A stretch of DNA of 64,000 nt, taken from Caballeronia turbans. Lineage in GTDB: Bacteria > Pseudomonadota > Gammaproteobacteria > Burkholderiales > Burkholderiaceae. Both the position numbers and the translations under genes were made by a program. The notes beneath the pieces are model-generated. The model had not been told where the DNA came from. It saw nothing but the letters and a program-made list of their open reading frames with translations, and made no database searches. Within the stretch, counting starts at the first letter, position 1, and every line of letters begins with the position of its first letter. The stretch is from NCBI GenBank assembly GCA_001544655.2, contig FCOD02000029.1:1-64000 (forward strand), written 5' to 3'. This document shows positions 29,625 to 39,320 of the stretch, piece by piece.

Positions 29625-31088
29625 ATGAAGAACAACCGACGCTGGACGTTTCCGCTCAACACCGCAACCTGGATGAGCGTGAGTCTCGCCGGCATGGCGC
29701 TCCTGGCGGGCTGTGCGACAAAGCAGCCCGAGGTGAAGCCGACCAGCACGGGCTGGGTGAAAAATCAGGTCGCCGACGCCTATACGTTCGGATTTCCGCT
29801 CGTCGCCTCAGACATCGCCCGCGAGCGTGCCAGCGGCCGCACCGGGCAGCCCGGGCAGACGCCGCTCAACACGTTCCGTCACGCGATCGCGCTGCCGCCC
29901 GCAGGCGCGGCGGGCTGGCCGAGCGTCGATACGCTCGAATCGACCGCCTGGCTCGATGTCTTTGCCGATCCGGTGATCGTCTCGTTGCCCGCCGCGCCGC
30001 ACGGCCGCTATCTCGACGCCCGCGCGTTCGACGCGTGGACCAACGCGCTCTATTCCAGCGCCGACACGACGCCGTATCCCAAGATGCAACTGATCGCGTT
30101 CGTGCCCGCGGGCTGGACCGGCACGCTGCCCGCCGTTGCGACGCGCGTCGAGACGCGCACGCGTTACGTGTGGCTTTCGGTGCGCGTGCGCGTGAACGGC
30201 CCGCGCGATGTGCGCGAGGCGCGCAAGCTGCAGACGTCGATGCGCATCGACACGCTGACGCCCGCGAAGGGCTCGGCCGCCGATCCGACGCCGGCGGTGG
30301 CCGGCGCGTGGCCCGCGAACGGCGCGCGCCAGCCCGCGGTGCCGCCGCTGCCCTCCGCACTGGCAACGGTAGCACCCGGCGCGCAGGCCGAAGCGCTCGA
30401 CGCGAACGCGTTCTTCGCGCGCCTTGCCCGCTCGCTCGACGACAATCCCGCCGCCACCGACGATGCCCACGCGATGAGCCAGCTCGCCGAACTCGGCGTG
30501 AAGCCCGGCGAGCCGGTGCAGTTCAGGAAGACCGATGCGCCGCTCCTCGATTCCGGCCTCGCCGATGCGCGCGAGCGGCTCGCGACGGTGCCGCCGAACG
30601 CGATCACGAAGAACGGCTGGACCTGGTTCGGCGATGGCGTGGGCATCTACGGCACGGACTACACGCTGCGCGCCTATCTCGCACGCCGCCAGACTGCGAC
30701 GAGCACGAAGGAAGGCGAAGTGAAGCCGGTGACGCGCGTGGACAGCGAAGGCCACGCGCTCGACGGCACGAAAGCGTACACGCTGCACTTCGCGCCCGAT
30801 CAGTTGCCGCCGGTGCGCGGCTTCTGGACGATCACCGCGTATACGAAGGACGGCGCGCTCGCGAACGAGACGCTGCCGCGCCTGTCGCTCTCCGACCGCG
30901 ACCGGCTCAAGAAGAATCGCGATGGTTCCGTCGACGTGATCGTGTCGGCGAAGTCGCCGGGACGCGCGCGCGACGCGAACTGGCTGCCCGCGCCCGAAGG
31001 CGAATTCCAGCTCGCGATGCGTCTCTATGCGCCCAAGGCGCAAGCGAGCGACGGCACATGGGCGCCGCCGCCCGTTCACCGGCAGTGA
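29625..31088 (+). CDS. DUF1254/DUF1214 domain lipoprotein
   Basis: A 487-residue protein with a lipoprotein signal (MAL-LAGC; Cys at about residue 31) and both domains of the DUF1254-DUF1214 family: VADAYTFGFPLV near residue 50 opens DUF1254, and the C-terminal DUF1214 has GFWTITAYTKDGAL, NRDGSVDVIVSAKSPG and NWLPAPEGEFQLAMRLYAP. The family is widespread but biochemically undefined. The chosen ATG at 29625 starts the signal sequence; a longer frame from 29322 is discarded. A strong hairpin terminator follows 27 bases after the stop. Confidence 0.85.
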   Translation: MKNNRRWTFPLNTATWMSVSLAGMALLAGCATKQPEVKPTSTGWVKNQVADAYTFGFPLVASDIARERASGRTGQPGQTPLNTFRHAIALPPAGAAGWPSVDTLESTAWLDVFADPVIVSLPAAPHGRYLDARAFDAWTNALYSSADTTPYPKMQLIAFVPAGWTGTLPAVATRVETRTRYVWLSVRVRVNGPRDVREARKLQTSMRIDTLTPAKGSAADPTPAVAGAWPANGARQPAVPPLPSALATVAPGAQAEALDANAFFARLARSLDDNPAATDDAHAMSQLAELGVKPGEPVQFRKTDAPLLDSGLADARERLATVPPNAITKNGWTWFGDGVGIYGTDYTLRAYLARRQTATSTKEGEVKPVTRVDSEGHALDGTKAYTLHFAPDQLPPVRGFWTITAYTKDGALANETLPRLSLSDRDRLKKNRDGSVDVIVSAKSPGRARDANWLPAPEGEFQLAMRLYAPKAQASDGTWAPPPVHRQ

Positions 31089-31115
31089 GTCAGACTCGCG
31101 AAAGCAATCAGACTG

Positions 31116-31155
31116 AAACATGAAGGCCGCGATTTTTTCGCGGCCTTCATGTTTT
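31116..31155. terminator. strong hairpin terminator after the DUF1254 gene
   Basis: A 17-bp perfect stem (31116-31132 pairing with 31138-31154; core ATGAAGGCCGCGA) with a five-T loop and a run of T on the far side. The arms are A-rich outside and T-rich beyond, so it could act in both directions. Confidence 0.85.
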
Positions 31156-31271
31156 TGATACGCGGTTTGGGCAACGTTTGCGAGCCGCCTCGTCGTATAC
31201 TCGAACATCATCTTTCCGGGACGGCGAAGCTCGGGCGGCGCTCATACGGGCGGCCTGTCGCCGCGCATCGA

Positions 31272-34200
31272 ATGTCAAGCATCACCAGGTCTTCTCTTGC
31301 CTCCGCCGGTCAAACCCTGCGCGGAGTCGTTCATGCGCGGCGCACGCGGCGCATCTTCATCGGCTTGCTGATTGCGTTACTCGTCATCGGCGCGCTCGGG
31401 TTTTTCGTCGCGCCGCCGGTCATCCGGCATATCGCCGAGCAGCAGCTCGCGCAGCAGCTCGATCGCCCGGTCAGCATCAGGCGCATCTCGCTCAATCCCT
31501 ACACGCTCCATTTCGAAGCCGATGGCGTGCATATCGGCGAATCGCCCGCGAATCTCGCGAAGACGCCGGGCGCCCCGGCCGATTTCGTCGATGTGTCGCG
31601 GCTCGTCGTGCGCACCTCGTGGTCGTCGGTGTTCAGGCTCGCGCCGGTCGTCAATGAACTGAAAATCGATTCGCCGCGCATCAACGTCGTGCGCTTCGAC
31701 GGCGAGCATTTCAACTTCTCCGATCTGATCGCGAAGTTCTCGAAGCCCTCGCCGACGCCCTCGGACAAGCCCGCGCGCTTCTCGGTGTCGAACATCCGGC
31801 TCGAAAATGGCCAGATCACATTCGATGACAGGCTGCTGAAGGCGAAGCACGTGATAGACCGCTTCGCGCTCGGCATCCCGTTCATCGCGACGCTGCCGTC
31901 GGCCACGGACATTTTCGTGACGCCGCTGTTGCAGGCGCGTATCGACGGCTCGCCGCTCGTCGTGAAAGGGCGCACCAAGCCGTTCGCGCAGTCGCGCGAA
32001 TCCGAGATCGCGCTCACGCTCGATGGCCTCGACGTGCCGCAGATGGCGTCATACGCGCCGGCCTCGGTGCCGGTCGCAGTGAAGAGCGGCAAGCTGTCGA
32101 CGGATCTCAACGTGAACTTCGCGATCTCGGGCGACACGCCGACGATCCGCATTGCAGGCACCGCCGATCTCGCCGATCTCGCCGTCATCGACAAGGCGAA
32201 CGCGCCGCTCGTCGCGGCCCGCGCGCTGCACGTGAAGATCGCGAACGCAGAGCCGCTGCGCGACATCTATCACTTCGACGAAGTGACGCTGTCGAACCCC
32301 GATGTGCATCTCGCGCGCGATCCGGCGGGACAGTTGAATGTGCAGAAACTGGCCGGTCCCGCGCCGGCGAAAGACGCGAAGGAAGCGCAAAAGGCCGCGC
32401 CTCCGCTCGATCTGACGATCCGTCATCTCGCGATCGACGGCGGCAGGATCGCCCTCGATGACCAGTTGCTCAAGACACGCGCGCAGGGTGCGCTCACCGG
32501 CCTCGCCGTCACGCTCGACGGTTTCTCGACGCTCGCGAAGACCCCCGCGAAATACACGCTCAAGACCGCATTCGACAAGGGCGGCGCGCTCGATGCCTCG
32601 GGCAACGTGACGCTCGCCGCGAAGACGGCGGACGTGAAGCTGGCGCTGAACGCGTTGGCGCTGCCGCCGCTGCAGCCGTATCTCGCGAACCTGATGGCCG
32701 CGCGGGTGACGAGCGGCACGCTCGGCGCGAACCTGCCGGTGTCGGTCGACTGGAGCAAGCCGGATGGCGGCGTGCAGGTCGGCGCGGGCAATGTGAAACT
32801 CGATGCGCTCGCGCTCGTGCCCAATGCGGGCGGCGGCGCGCCGATCAAGCTGGCGTCGGCGGTGGCGAAGATCGGCAAGGTCGATGTATCCGCGCGCAAC
32901 GCATCGCTCGACAGCGTCCAACTGAGCGGTCTCGCGCTCGACGCGACGCGCCGCAAGGACGGCAGCATCGATCTCGCCGCGCTCGCGGGGCCGCACGAGG
33001 CCGCGCCCGAGCAGACCGCGACGCGCAAGATCCAGAAGGCGCAGGCGGCCGGCCCGGCGTGGCGCTATCAGATCGGCGAGATCACGCTCGCCGATGCATC
33101 GGCGAATATCACCGACGAATCCACGGCGCGGCCGGTCAAGCTGCGCGTCGCGCCGCTCGCGGTGAACGTGAAGCAGTTCAGCGACGATCTGACCAAACCG
33201 CTCGCCGTCGATGGCAAGCTCACGTTGAACGGCCGTGGCGCGCTCGCGATCGGCGGCAATGTCACGGTCACGCCGCTCAAGCTCGCGCTGCACGTGAAGG
33301 GCGATCAGGTCGATGCCTCCGCGTTCGAGCCGTATTTCGGCGACAGGCTGAACATCGAAGTGACGAGCGCCTATCTGAACGCGAACGGCGATGTCGCGAT
33401 GTCGGGCAGCGGCAAGACGCTCGCGGCGTCGTATAAGGGCGATGTTTCGTTGTCGGATGTGCGCATGCTCGACAAGGCGACGTCCGACCGCTTCGCGGGC
33501 TGGAAGCTGCTCGGCCTGACCAACGCGAAGGTGAACTACAGCGAGCGCGGCACCGATATCGACGCGGCGCGCGTGACCTTCGCGAAGTTCTACGGCCGCG
33601 TGCTGCTCGACGCGCAGGGCAGGCTGAACCTGAAGAGCGTGGTGGCGGGTGAGGGCGGGCCGCAATCGGTGACGCGCGGCGGAGCGAAGGAGGAAGGCGC
33701 GTCTGCGCCGGCGGCGGCGAGCGCGCCCGCGACTGTGCCGGTGAAAACCGCGTCGGATTCCGGGCCGCCGGTCAACATGCACTTCGGCCAGCTGGTGCTG
33801 CAGGACGGCCGCGTGACCTATACCGACAACTTCATCAAGCCGAACTACACGGCGAATCTCGTTGCGATCAACGGCACGATCGGCGCATTCGGCACGCGTT
33901 CGACGACGCCCGCGCCCGTCGATGTATCGGCGAAGCTGGCGGCGAACGGGCCGGTATCGATCAAGGGGCAAATCAACCCGCTGATCGAGAAGCCGGCGCT
34001 CGATCTGACGGCGAGCGCGCACGGCGTCGAGCTGACGAACCTCACGCCGTATTCGTCCAAGTACGCGGGCTATCCGATCACGAAGGGCAAGCTCAACGTC
34101 GATCTGCACTACATGCTGGCCGACAACAAGCTCACGGCGAACAATCATCTCTTCATCGATCAGCTGACGTTCGGCGATCACATCGACAATCCGACGGCGA

Positions 34201-34961
34201 CGAAGCTGCCGGTGAGGCTCGCGGTGTCGCTCTTGAAGAATTCGCGCGGCGAGATCGACGTCAACATTCCGATTTCCGGGTCGCTCGACAATCCGGAGTT
34301 TTCGATCGGCGGGCTCGTGTGGCAGGCGATCGTGAATCTCGTGCAGAAGGCGGTGACCGCGCCGTTCACGCTGCTCGCGCACGCGTTCGGCGGCGGCAGC
34401 GGCGAGGATCTCAACTACATCGAATTCGATGCGGGTTCGGCCGCGTTGAACGATGCCGCGCAGAAGAAGCTGGATACGATTGCCAAGGCGCTGGTGGACA
34501 AGCCGTCGGTGCGAATGGACGTGACGGGCCGTGTCGATCCGAATACGGACGAGCCGGCGTTGCGGGCCGCGTGGCTCGACGGCCAGGTCAAGCGCGCGAA
34601 GGTGCGCGACATGTCCGACAACGGCGAGACCGTGGACTGGAACGCGATCAAGATATCGGATGCCGACTACGACAAGTATCTGGCGAAGGTGTACAAGTCG
34701 GCGGAGTTCAAGAAGCCGACCAACTTCATCGGCATGACGAAGACGGTGTCCGATGCGGACATGAAAGCGGCCTTGACGAAGAATGCGCCGGTGGATGACG
34801 GGTCGCTGCGCGATCTGGCGCAGCGTCGCGCGCAGGCGGTGCAGGAGTACTTCGACGGGAAGATCGACAGCAAGCGGATTTTTGTCGTCGCGCCGAAGAT
34901 GTCCGCGGACGATATCAAGGACAAGGGGGCGGGTTCGCGCGTGGAACTCGGTTTGAAGTGA
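31272..34961 (+). CDS. DUF748 (AsmA-like) envelope protein with OmpA-like C-terminus
   Basis: A 1229-residue protein. One membrane anchor is near the N-terminus (IFIGLLIALLVIGALGFFVA, about residues 37-56), after a basic start; the rest is periplasmic, with repeated beta-rich AsmA-like segments such as LTLNGRGALAIGGNVTV and INPLIEKPALDLTASAHGV. This is the DUF748 family, related to AsmA/TamB lipid-transfer bridge proteins. The last ~180 residues look like a split OmpA-type domain: IEFDAGSAALNDAAQKKLD early and LAQRRAQAVQEYFDG later with ~75 residues between. It may connect inner and outer membrane. Start chosen at 31272; 41 upstream codons are not protein-like. Confidence 0.83.
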   Translation: MSSITRSSLASAGQTLRGVVHARRTRRIFIGLLIALLVIGALGFFVAPPVIRHIAEQQLAQQLDRPVSIRRISLNPYTLHFEADGVHIGESPANLAKTPGAPADFVDVSRLVVRTSWSSVFRLAPVVNELKIDSPRINVVRFDGEHFNFSDLIAKFSKPSPTPSDKPARFSVSNIRLENGQITFDDRLLKAKHVIDRFALGIPFIATLPSATDIFVTPLLQARIDGSPLVVKGRTKPFAQSRESEIALTLDGLDVPQMASYAPASVPVAVKSGKLSTDLNVNFAISGDTPTIRIAGTADLADLAVIDKANAPLVAARALHVKIANAEPLRDIYHFDEVTLSNPDVHLARDPAGQLNVQKLAGPAPAKDAKEAQKAAPPLDLTIRHLAIDGGRIALDDQLLKTRAQGALTGLAVTLDGFSTLAKTPAKYTLKTAFDKGGALDASGNVTLAAKTADVKLALNALALPPLQPYLANLMAARVTSGTLGANLPVSVDWSKPDGGVQVGAGNVKLDALALVPNAGGGAPIKLASAVAKIGKVDVSARNASLDSVQLSGLALDATRRKDGSIDLAALAGPHEAAPEQTATRKIQKAQAAGPAWRYQIGEITLADASANITDESTARPVKLRVAPLAVNVKQFSDDLTKPLAVDGKLTLNGRGALAIGGNVTVTPLKLALHVKGDQVDASAFEPYFGDRLNIEVTSAYLNANGDVAMSGSGKTLAASYKGDVSLSDVRMLDKATSDRFAGWKLLGLTNAKVNYSERGTDIDAARVTFAKFYGRVLLDAQGRLNLKSVVAGEGGPQSVTRGGAKEEGASAPAAASAPATVPVKTASDSGPPVNMHFGQLVLQDGRVTYTDNFIKPNYTANLVAINGTIGAFGTRSTTPAPVDVSAKLAANGPVSIKGQINPLIEKPALDLTASAHGVELTNLTPYSSKYAGYPITKGKLNVDLHYMLADNKLTANNHLFIDQLTFGDHIDNPTATKLPVRLAVSLLKNSRGEIDVNIPISGSLDNPEFSIGGLVWQAIVNLVQKAVTAPFTLLAHAFGGGSGEDLNYIEFDAGSAALNDAAQKKLDTIAKALVDKPSVRMDVTGRVDPNTDEPALRAAWLDGQVKRAKVRDMSDNGETVDWNAIKISDADYDKYLAKVYKSAEFKKPTNFIGMTKTVSDADMKAALTKNAPVDDGSLRDLAQRRAQAVQEYFDGKIDSKRIFVVAPKMSADDIKDKGAGSRVELGLK

Positions 34962-34988
34962 GTCGCGTTAGCCGTCTGGACGATCTGC

Positions 34989-35492
34989 ATGAACAAGGGA
35001 ATGCAAACTAGCATGGGCGATACCGAAAATCCGAAGGAAAACGGGAATCTGCCGATGGGAACACCTTATGAAAAGGACGTGGTGGCGTGGGCCTATGAAC
35101 AGGCCGCGCTGCTGCGTGCAGGGAAGCTTGCGTCCATCGATATCGAGCATATCGCTGAGGAAATCGAGGACGTCGGTAAGAGTGAACAAAGGGAATTCGC
35201 GAGCAGGATGGCGATCTTGCTGGCGCATTTGCTGAAGTGGCAGTTTCAGCCGGAGCGGCGAACCAATAGCTGGACGAACACCATCCTGACTCAGCGCGCC
35301 GCAATCGAGCGACGGCTCAGGAAAACGCCGAGTCTGAAGCCGATGCTCACCGAAGAGGACCGGATCGCCGATATGTGGGGCGATGCGCGCGAACAGGCGG
35401 CGAATGAAGCGCGTATCGGTTTCGCAGATTTCCCGGAAAGCTGTCCGTGGACGATGTCCTCGGTACTGGAGCAGGGGTTTTTGCCCGAGTAA
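34989..35492 (+). CDS. DUF29 family protein
   Basis: A 167-residue soluble protein. The DUF29 signature is clear: WAYEQAALLRAGKLASID, IEHIAEEIEDVGKSEQRE and LLAHLLKWQFQPERR. It is helical and highly charged. DUF29 proteins are common in betaproteobacteria and cyanobacteria with no established function. ATG codons at 34989, 35001 and 35013 are all in frame; none has a strong ribosome site, so the first ~22 residues are uncertain. It lies 27 bases after the DUF748 gene. Confidence 0.82.
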   Translation: MNKGMQTSMGDTENPKENGNLPMGTPYEKDVVAWAYEQAALLRAGKLASIDIEHIAEEIEDVGKSEQREFASRMAILLAHLLKWQFQPERRTNSWTNTILTQRAAIERRLRKTPSLKPMLTEEDRIADMWGDAREQAANEARIGFADFPESCPWTMSSVLEQGFLPE

Positions 35493-35536
35493 CACGCCAC
35501 GCGAGCCACGCGAGCCGCGCGAGGCTCGCGCTACCT

Positions 35537-37120
35537 TCAATGCGCCCCCGAAGCCGCCCCGCCCCCGCCTCCCTTCGCCACCTTCGTAATCCAGATTAGC
35601 GGAATGATCAAAATGAAGATCACCGCCGAGATCAGAAAGATATCGTTGAGCCCCATCATCGCGGCTTGCGTGTTGACGGTGAAATTGAACATCCCGCGTG
35701 CTTGCGCTTCGCTGACATCGAGTGTCGATTGCGATAGCCCGAGCGACTGCAGAAACGCCGGGTTGTAGACATTCGCCTGCTCGGTGAGCCGCTCGTGATG
35801 CAGCGCGATGCGGTTATCCCACGCGTTGCCCGCGAGCGAGGTGCCCACCGCGCCGCAAAACACCCGCGCGAAATTCGACAGCCCCGCCGCCGCCGGAATC
35901 TTCGACGGCGGCAATCCCGAGAGCACGATCGCTGTGAGCGGCACGAAGAACATCGCCATGGGGATGCCTTGCAGGAGCGTCGGCAGCACGAGATGCCACG
36001 TGTCGATCTCGATCACGTACTTCGAGCGCAGCCAGAACACGAACGCGAAACCGATGAACGCCATCGTCGCGATGATGCGCGCGTCGCTGCGCGGCAAGAC
36101 CTTGCCCATCACCGGCGCGAGGATCACGGCGAAGATGCCGAGCGGCGCGGTGACGAGCCCCGCATCGACGGATCGATAGTTCAGATACTGCTGCATCCAT
36201 TGCGGCAGCAGCACGAGATTGCCGAAGAACACGCCGTACGCGACCGAAATCGCCACCGTCCCGCCGAAGAAGTTGCGCCCCGCGAAAAGACGCAGATCGA
36301 CGACCGGATTCGGGTCGGTCAACTCCCACACGACGAAGAACGCAAACGCGATGGCCGCGACGATCGCGAGCACCACGATCAGCGGCGACGAGAACCAGTC
36401 GAGGTCGCGGCCCTTGTCGAGCATGATCTGCAGCGACGCCACCCACGAAACGAGCAGCAGCAGACCGATGACGTCGATCGGCGCTTTGCGCGTCGGCGAT
36501 TCGCGATCGCGGTAGATGAGCCACGTGACGCCCGCCGCGAAGATGCCCACCGGAATGTTGATGTAGAAGATCCACGACCACGAATAGCTGTCGGTGATCC
36601 AGCCGCCGAGCGCGGGACCGGCGATCGGCCCGACGGTCGCGGTCATCGCCCAGAGCGAAAGCGCCATCGACGATTTCTCTTTCGGATACGAGCCGAGCAG
36701 GATCGCCTGCGACAGCGGAATCAGCGGCCCGGCGACCGCGCCCTGCAACACGCGCGCGAACAGCAGCACCGGCAGATTCGGCGCGAGGCCGCACAGCCAC
36801 GACGACAGCACGAACATCAGGATTGCGCCGACGAAAAGGTGCACTTGCCCGAGCCGCTGTGTGAGCCAGCCGGTCAGCGGAATGGAGACGGCGTTCGATG
36901 CCGCGAACACGGTGATGACCCACGTGCCCTCGTTGACGGACACGCCGAGATTGCCGGAGATCGTCGGAATCGCGACATTGGCGATCGACGAATCCAGCAC
37001 GTTCATGAAGGTCGCGAGCGCCACCGCGAAGGTGGCGAGGACGAGCTGGCCGCCTGCGAGCGGCGCAGGCGGCGCAGGTGGCGATGCGGCGGCGGAACGG
37101 GGCGTCGTCGGCGTGCTCAT
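35537..37120 (-). CDS. MFS drug exporter, DHA2 (EmrB/QacA) family
   Basis: A 527-residue membrane protein with about 14 hydrophobic helices. Family motifs are present: FMNVLDSSIANVAIPTISG (motif D1 in helix 1), GWLTQRLGQVHLFVGA (motif A) and ARVLQGAVAGPLIPLSQAIL (motif C-like region). DHA2 proteins are proton-driven exporters of drugs or metabolites and normally work with an EmrA adaptor and outer-membrane channel, neither of which is next to it here. The substrate is unknown. It is convergent with the DUF29 gene. Confidence 0.88.
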   Translation of the reverse strand: MSTPTTPRSAAASPPAPPAPLAGGQLVLATFAVALATFMNVLDSSIANVAIPTISGNLGVSVNEGTWVITVFAASNAVSIPLTGWLTQRLGQVHLFVGAILMFVLSSWLCGLAPNLPVLLFARVLQGAVAGPLIPLSQAILLGSYPKEKSSMALSLWAMTATVGPIAGPALGGWITDSYSWSWIFYINIPVGIFAAGVTWLIYRDRESPTRKAPIDVIGLLLLVSWVASLQIMLDKGRDLDWFSSPLIVVLAIVAAIAFAFFVVWELTDPNPVVDLRLFAGRNFFGGTVAISVAYGVFFGNLVLLPQWMQQYLNYRSVDAGLVTAPLGIFAVILAPVMGKVLPRSDARIIATMAFIGFAFVFWLRSKYVIEIDTWHLVLPTLLQGIPMAMFFVPLTAIVLSGLPPSKIPAAAGLSNFARVFCGAVGTSLAGNAWDNRIALHHERLTEQANVYNPAFLQSLGLSQSTLDVSEAQARGMFNFTVNTQAAMMGLNDIFLISAVIFILIIPLIWITKVAKGGGGGAASGAH

Positions 37121-37221
37121 GCGGCTCCAATGCTCGGGGCCGCGATGGTCGCGCCGCGGCCGAGAAGGTCAAGCCGCCAGTGTGCCTGCGCTCAAAAAAA
37201 GCTGCTGAAGCCGCCGCCGTG

Positions 37222-38004
37222 TCACTTCGCTGAAATATCGATATTGCCGAGATACTTCTTCGCGTACTTGTCGATGGTCCCGTCCGCCCGAACCTTCTCG
37301 ATCGCCGCGTTGAGTTTCGCCTTCAGCGCATCGTCGCCCTTGCGCACGCCGTAAGCGATGCCGCTGCCGAGAATCTTGTCGTCGCGCACCGGCGCACCGA
37401 CGAACGCGAAGCCTTCGCCGTCCGGCTTCGACAGGAACCCGGTCTGTCCGGCGGGCGCGAGCACGAGCGTCGCGTCGAGACGGCCGGACTTCAGATCCGC
37501 ATATACCTGGTTCTGATCCTGATACGGCACGACCTTCACGCCTTCGTTCTCCCAGTGCGCCTTCGCGAACGTCTCCTGAATGGAGCCTTGCAGCACGCCC
37601 ACGCTCTTGCCCTTCAACGATGCCGACGTCGGCTCCAGACCGCTGCCTTTCTTCGCGATCAGTTGCGTCGGCACGCGATACACGACCGTCGTGAAGTCGA
37701 TCGCCTGGCGGCGTTGGTCGGTCGCGTTCATCGCGGAGTTGATCGCGTCGAACTTGCGGCCCTGCAGCGCGGGAATCAGGCCGTCGAACGACGTCTCGAC
37801 CCACTTGCACTGCATCTTCGCGGCGGCGCAGACCGCGTTGCCGACGTCGATGTCGAGCCCTTGCAGTTCGCCCGTCGACGATTTGGATTCGAACGGCGGG
37901 TATTGCGCCTCCAGTCCGAAGCGCAGCGTATCGGCGGCAAGCGCCGCACCGCTCGCGAACGTGCATGCGACGAACAGGGCGCTGGCGATGTGTTTGAGTT
38001 TCAT
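37222..38004 (-). CDS. amino-acid ABC transporter periplasmic binding protein
   Basis: A 260-residue SBP_bac_3 protein with a signal peptide (MKLKHIASALFVACTFASGAA, mature end near LAADTLRF). RFGLEAQYPPFESKS and GLDIDVGNAVCAAAK form the binding lobe; QRRQAIDFTTVVY and VGVLQGSIQETFAK are family landmarks. The basic or polar amino-acid group (ArtI/HisJ-like) is likely. Start at 38004 avoids overlap with the aminotransferase, whose stop is 23 bases upstream, and it begins with the signal. Both genes are leftward and probably co-transcribed; the permease genes are elsewhere. Confidence 0.87.
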   Translation of the reverse strand: MKLKHIASALFVACTFASGAALAADTLRFGLEAQYPPFESKSSTGELQGLDIDVGNAVCAAAKMQCKWVETSFDGLIPALQGRKFDAINSAMNATDQRRQAIDFTTVVYRVPTQLIAKKGSGLEPTSASLKGKSVGVLQGSIQETFAKAHWENEGVKVVPYQDQNQVYADLKSGRLDATLVLAPAGQTGFLSKPDGEGFAFVGAPVRDDKILGSGIAYGVRKGDDALKAKLNAAIEKVRADGTIDKYAKKYLGNIDISAK

Positions 38005-38027
38005 CGTGTTGGTCTCCAGGGAAATCG

Positions 38028-39182
38028 TCAGATCGAACAAAGGCGGCGCGCGCCTTCGACGAGCGTGTCGTCGTCTTTCGCGAACGAAAGACGGATCAGG
38101 TGGTTGTCGGTGCCGTCGGTGTAGAACGCGGACAGCGGAATCGTCGCGACGCGCGCTTCCCGGATCAGGCGCAGCACGAAGTCGCTGTCGGACTCGTTCG
38201 AGATCGCGTCATACCGCGCCAGCATGAAGAAACTGCCCGCGCTCGGCAACAGTTCGAAGCGCGATTGCCTCAGCGATTCGGCGAGCAGGTCGCGCTTGTG
38301 CTGATAGAACGGCCCGAGATTCAGATAGCTCGCTTCGTCCGCGAGTGCTTCGGCGAAAGCCATTTGCATCGGCGTATCGGCGGAGAAGGTCATGAACTGG
38401 TGGATCTTGCGGATCTCGGCCGTCAACGGCGCCGGCGCGAGACAGTAGCCGACGCGCCAGCCCGTGACGTGATACGACTTGCCGAACGACGACACGATCA
38501 CGCTGCGTTGCGCCAGCTCGGGATAGCGGGCCATGCCGTGATGCGGCGCGCCATCGAAGACGACGTGCTCGTAGACTTCATCCGACAGCACGACGATCTT
38601 CGTGTCGCGCGTGAGGGCGGTGAGCCGTTCGATGTCGGCGGATGTGAACGCGCTGCCGGTCGGATTGTGCGGCGTGTTGACGAGGATCATGCGCGTGCGC
38701 GGCGTGATCGCGGCGGCGACTTCGTCCCAGTCGATGTGGAAAGTCTCGGGCGAAAGCTTGATTGCGACGGGCGTGGCGCCCTGCAACTGCACGATTGGCG
38801 CATAGCTGTCGAAGGACGGCTCGAAATAGATGACCTCGTCGCCGGGATGCACGAGCGCGCTGATCGTCGCGTACAGGCCTTCGCTCGCGCTCGCGACCAC
38901 CGTGATTTCCGTGTCCGGATCGTACTGCGCGCCATACAGCTTCTGCGTCTTCACGGCGATTGCCTCGCGCAGCGCGAAGACGCCGGACATCGGCGAATAC
39001 TGGTTATGTCCTGCCCGCATGGCTCGCTCGACGCCTTCGATCAGCTTCGGATCGCACGCGAAGTTCGGCGCGCCCTGCGACAGGTTGAGCGCGTGATGCT
39101 CCTCGGCCAACTGGCCGATGACAGAGAAAATGGTCGTGCCGACTTTCGGCAGCTTCGATTCGGGAATGCAGGCGCTTTGCAC
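38028..39182 (-). CDS. PLP-dependent aminotransferase, class I/II (YbdL/MetC-transaminase-like)
   Basis: A 384-residue fold-type I aminotransferase. The PLP Lys lies in SSFGKSYHVTGWRVGY; NTPHNPTGSAF supplies the conserved Asn, SDEVYEHVVFDG the Asp/Tyr pair, and the C-terminal IRLSFAK contains the carboxylate-binding Arg. The sequence style (LNLSQGAPNFACDP) resembles methionine/kynurenine aminotransferases such as YbdL. It heads a two-gene leftward unit with an amino-acid binding protein and is divergent from a LysR gene 138 bases away, which may regulate it. Confidence 0.87.
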   Translation of the reverse strand: MQSACIPESKLPKVGTTIFSVIGQLAEEHHALNLSQGAPNFACDPKLIEGVERAMRAGHNQYSPMSGVFALREAIAVKTQKLYGAQYDPDTEITVVASASEGLYATISALVHPGDEVIYFEPSFDSYAPIVQLQGATPVAIKLSPETFHIDWDEVAAAITPRTRMILVNTPHNPTGSAFTSADIERLTALTRDTKIVVLSDEVYEHVVFDGAPHHGMARYPELAQRSVIVSSFGKSYHVTGWRVGYCLAPAPLTAEIRKIHQFMTFSADTPMQMAFAEALADEASYLNLGPFYQHKRDLLAESLRQSRFELLPSAGSFFMLARYDAISNESDSDFVLRLIREARVATIPLSAFYTDGTDNHLIRLSFAKDDDTLVEGARRLCSI

Positions 39183-39320
39183 GGCGAGTGTCTCCGGTAT
39201 TGCGGTTCGGCGATGACTGCCGTCGATTCAACCGCAGCAATAAAGCGCGGACAATCGAAACTTTGTCATACTAGCCATGCTTGCAATTCATGGCTACATG
39301 TCAAAAACCCGATAGCTCCG

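Noticed and set aside
32049-34382. 777-codon antisense frame over the DUF748 gene
   Set aside because: Mirror frame with extreme Arg content and no domain.
35795-37354. 519-codon frame opposite the MFS exporter
   Set aside because: Highly charged Arg/His/Asp translation typical of a hydrophobic gene read on the wrong strand.
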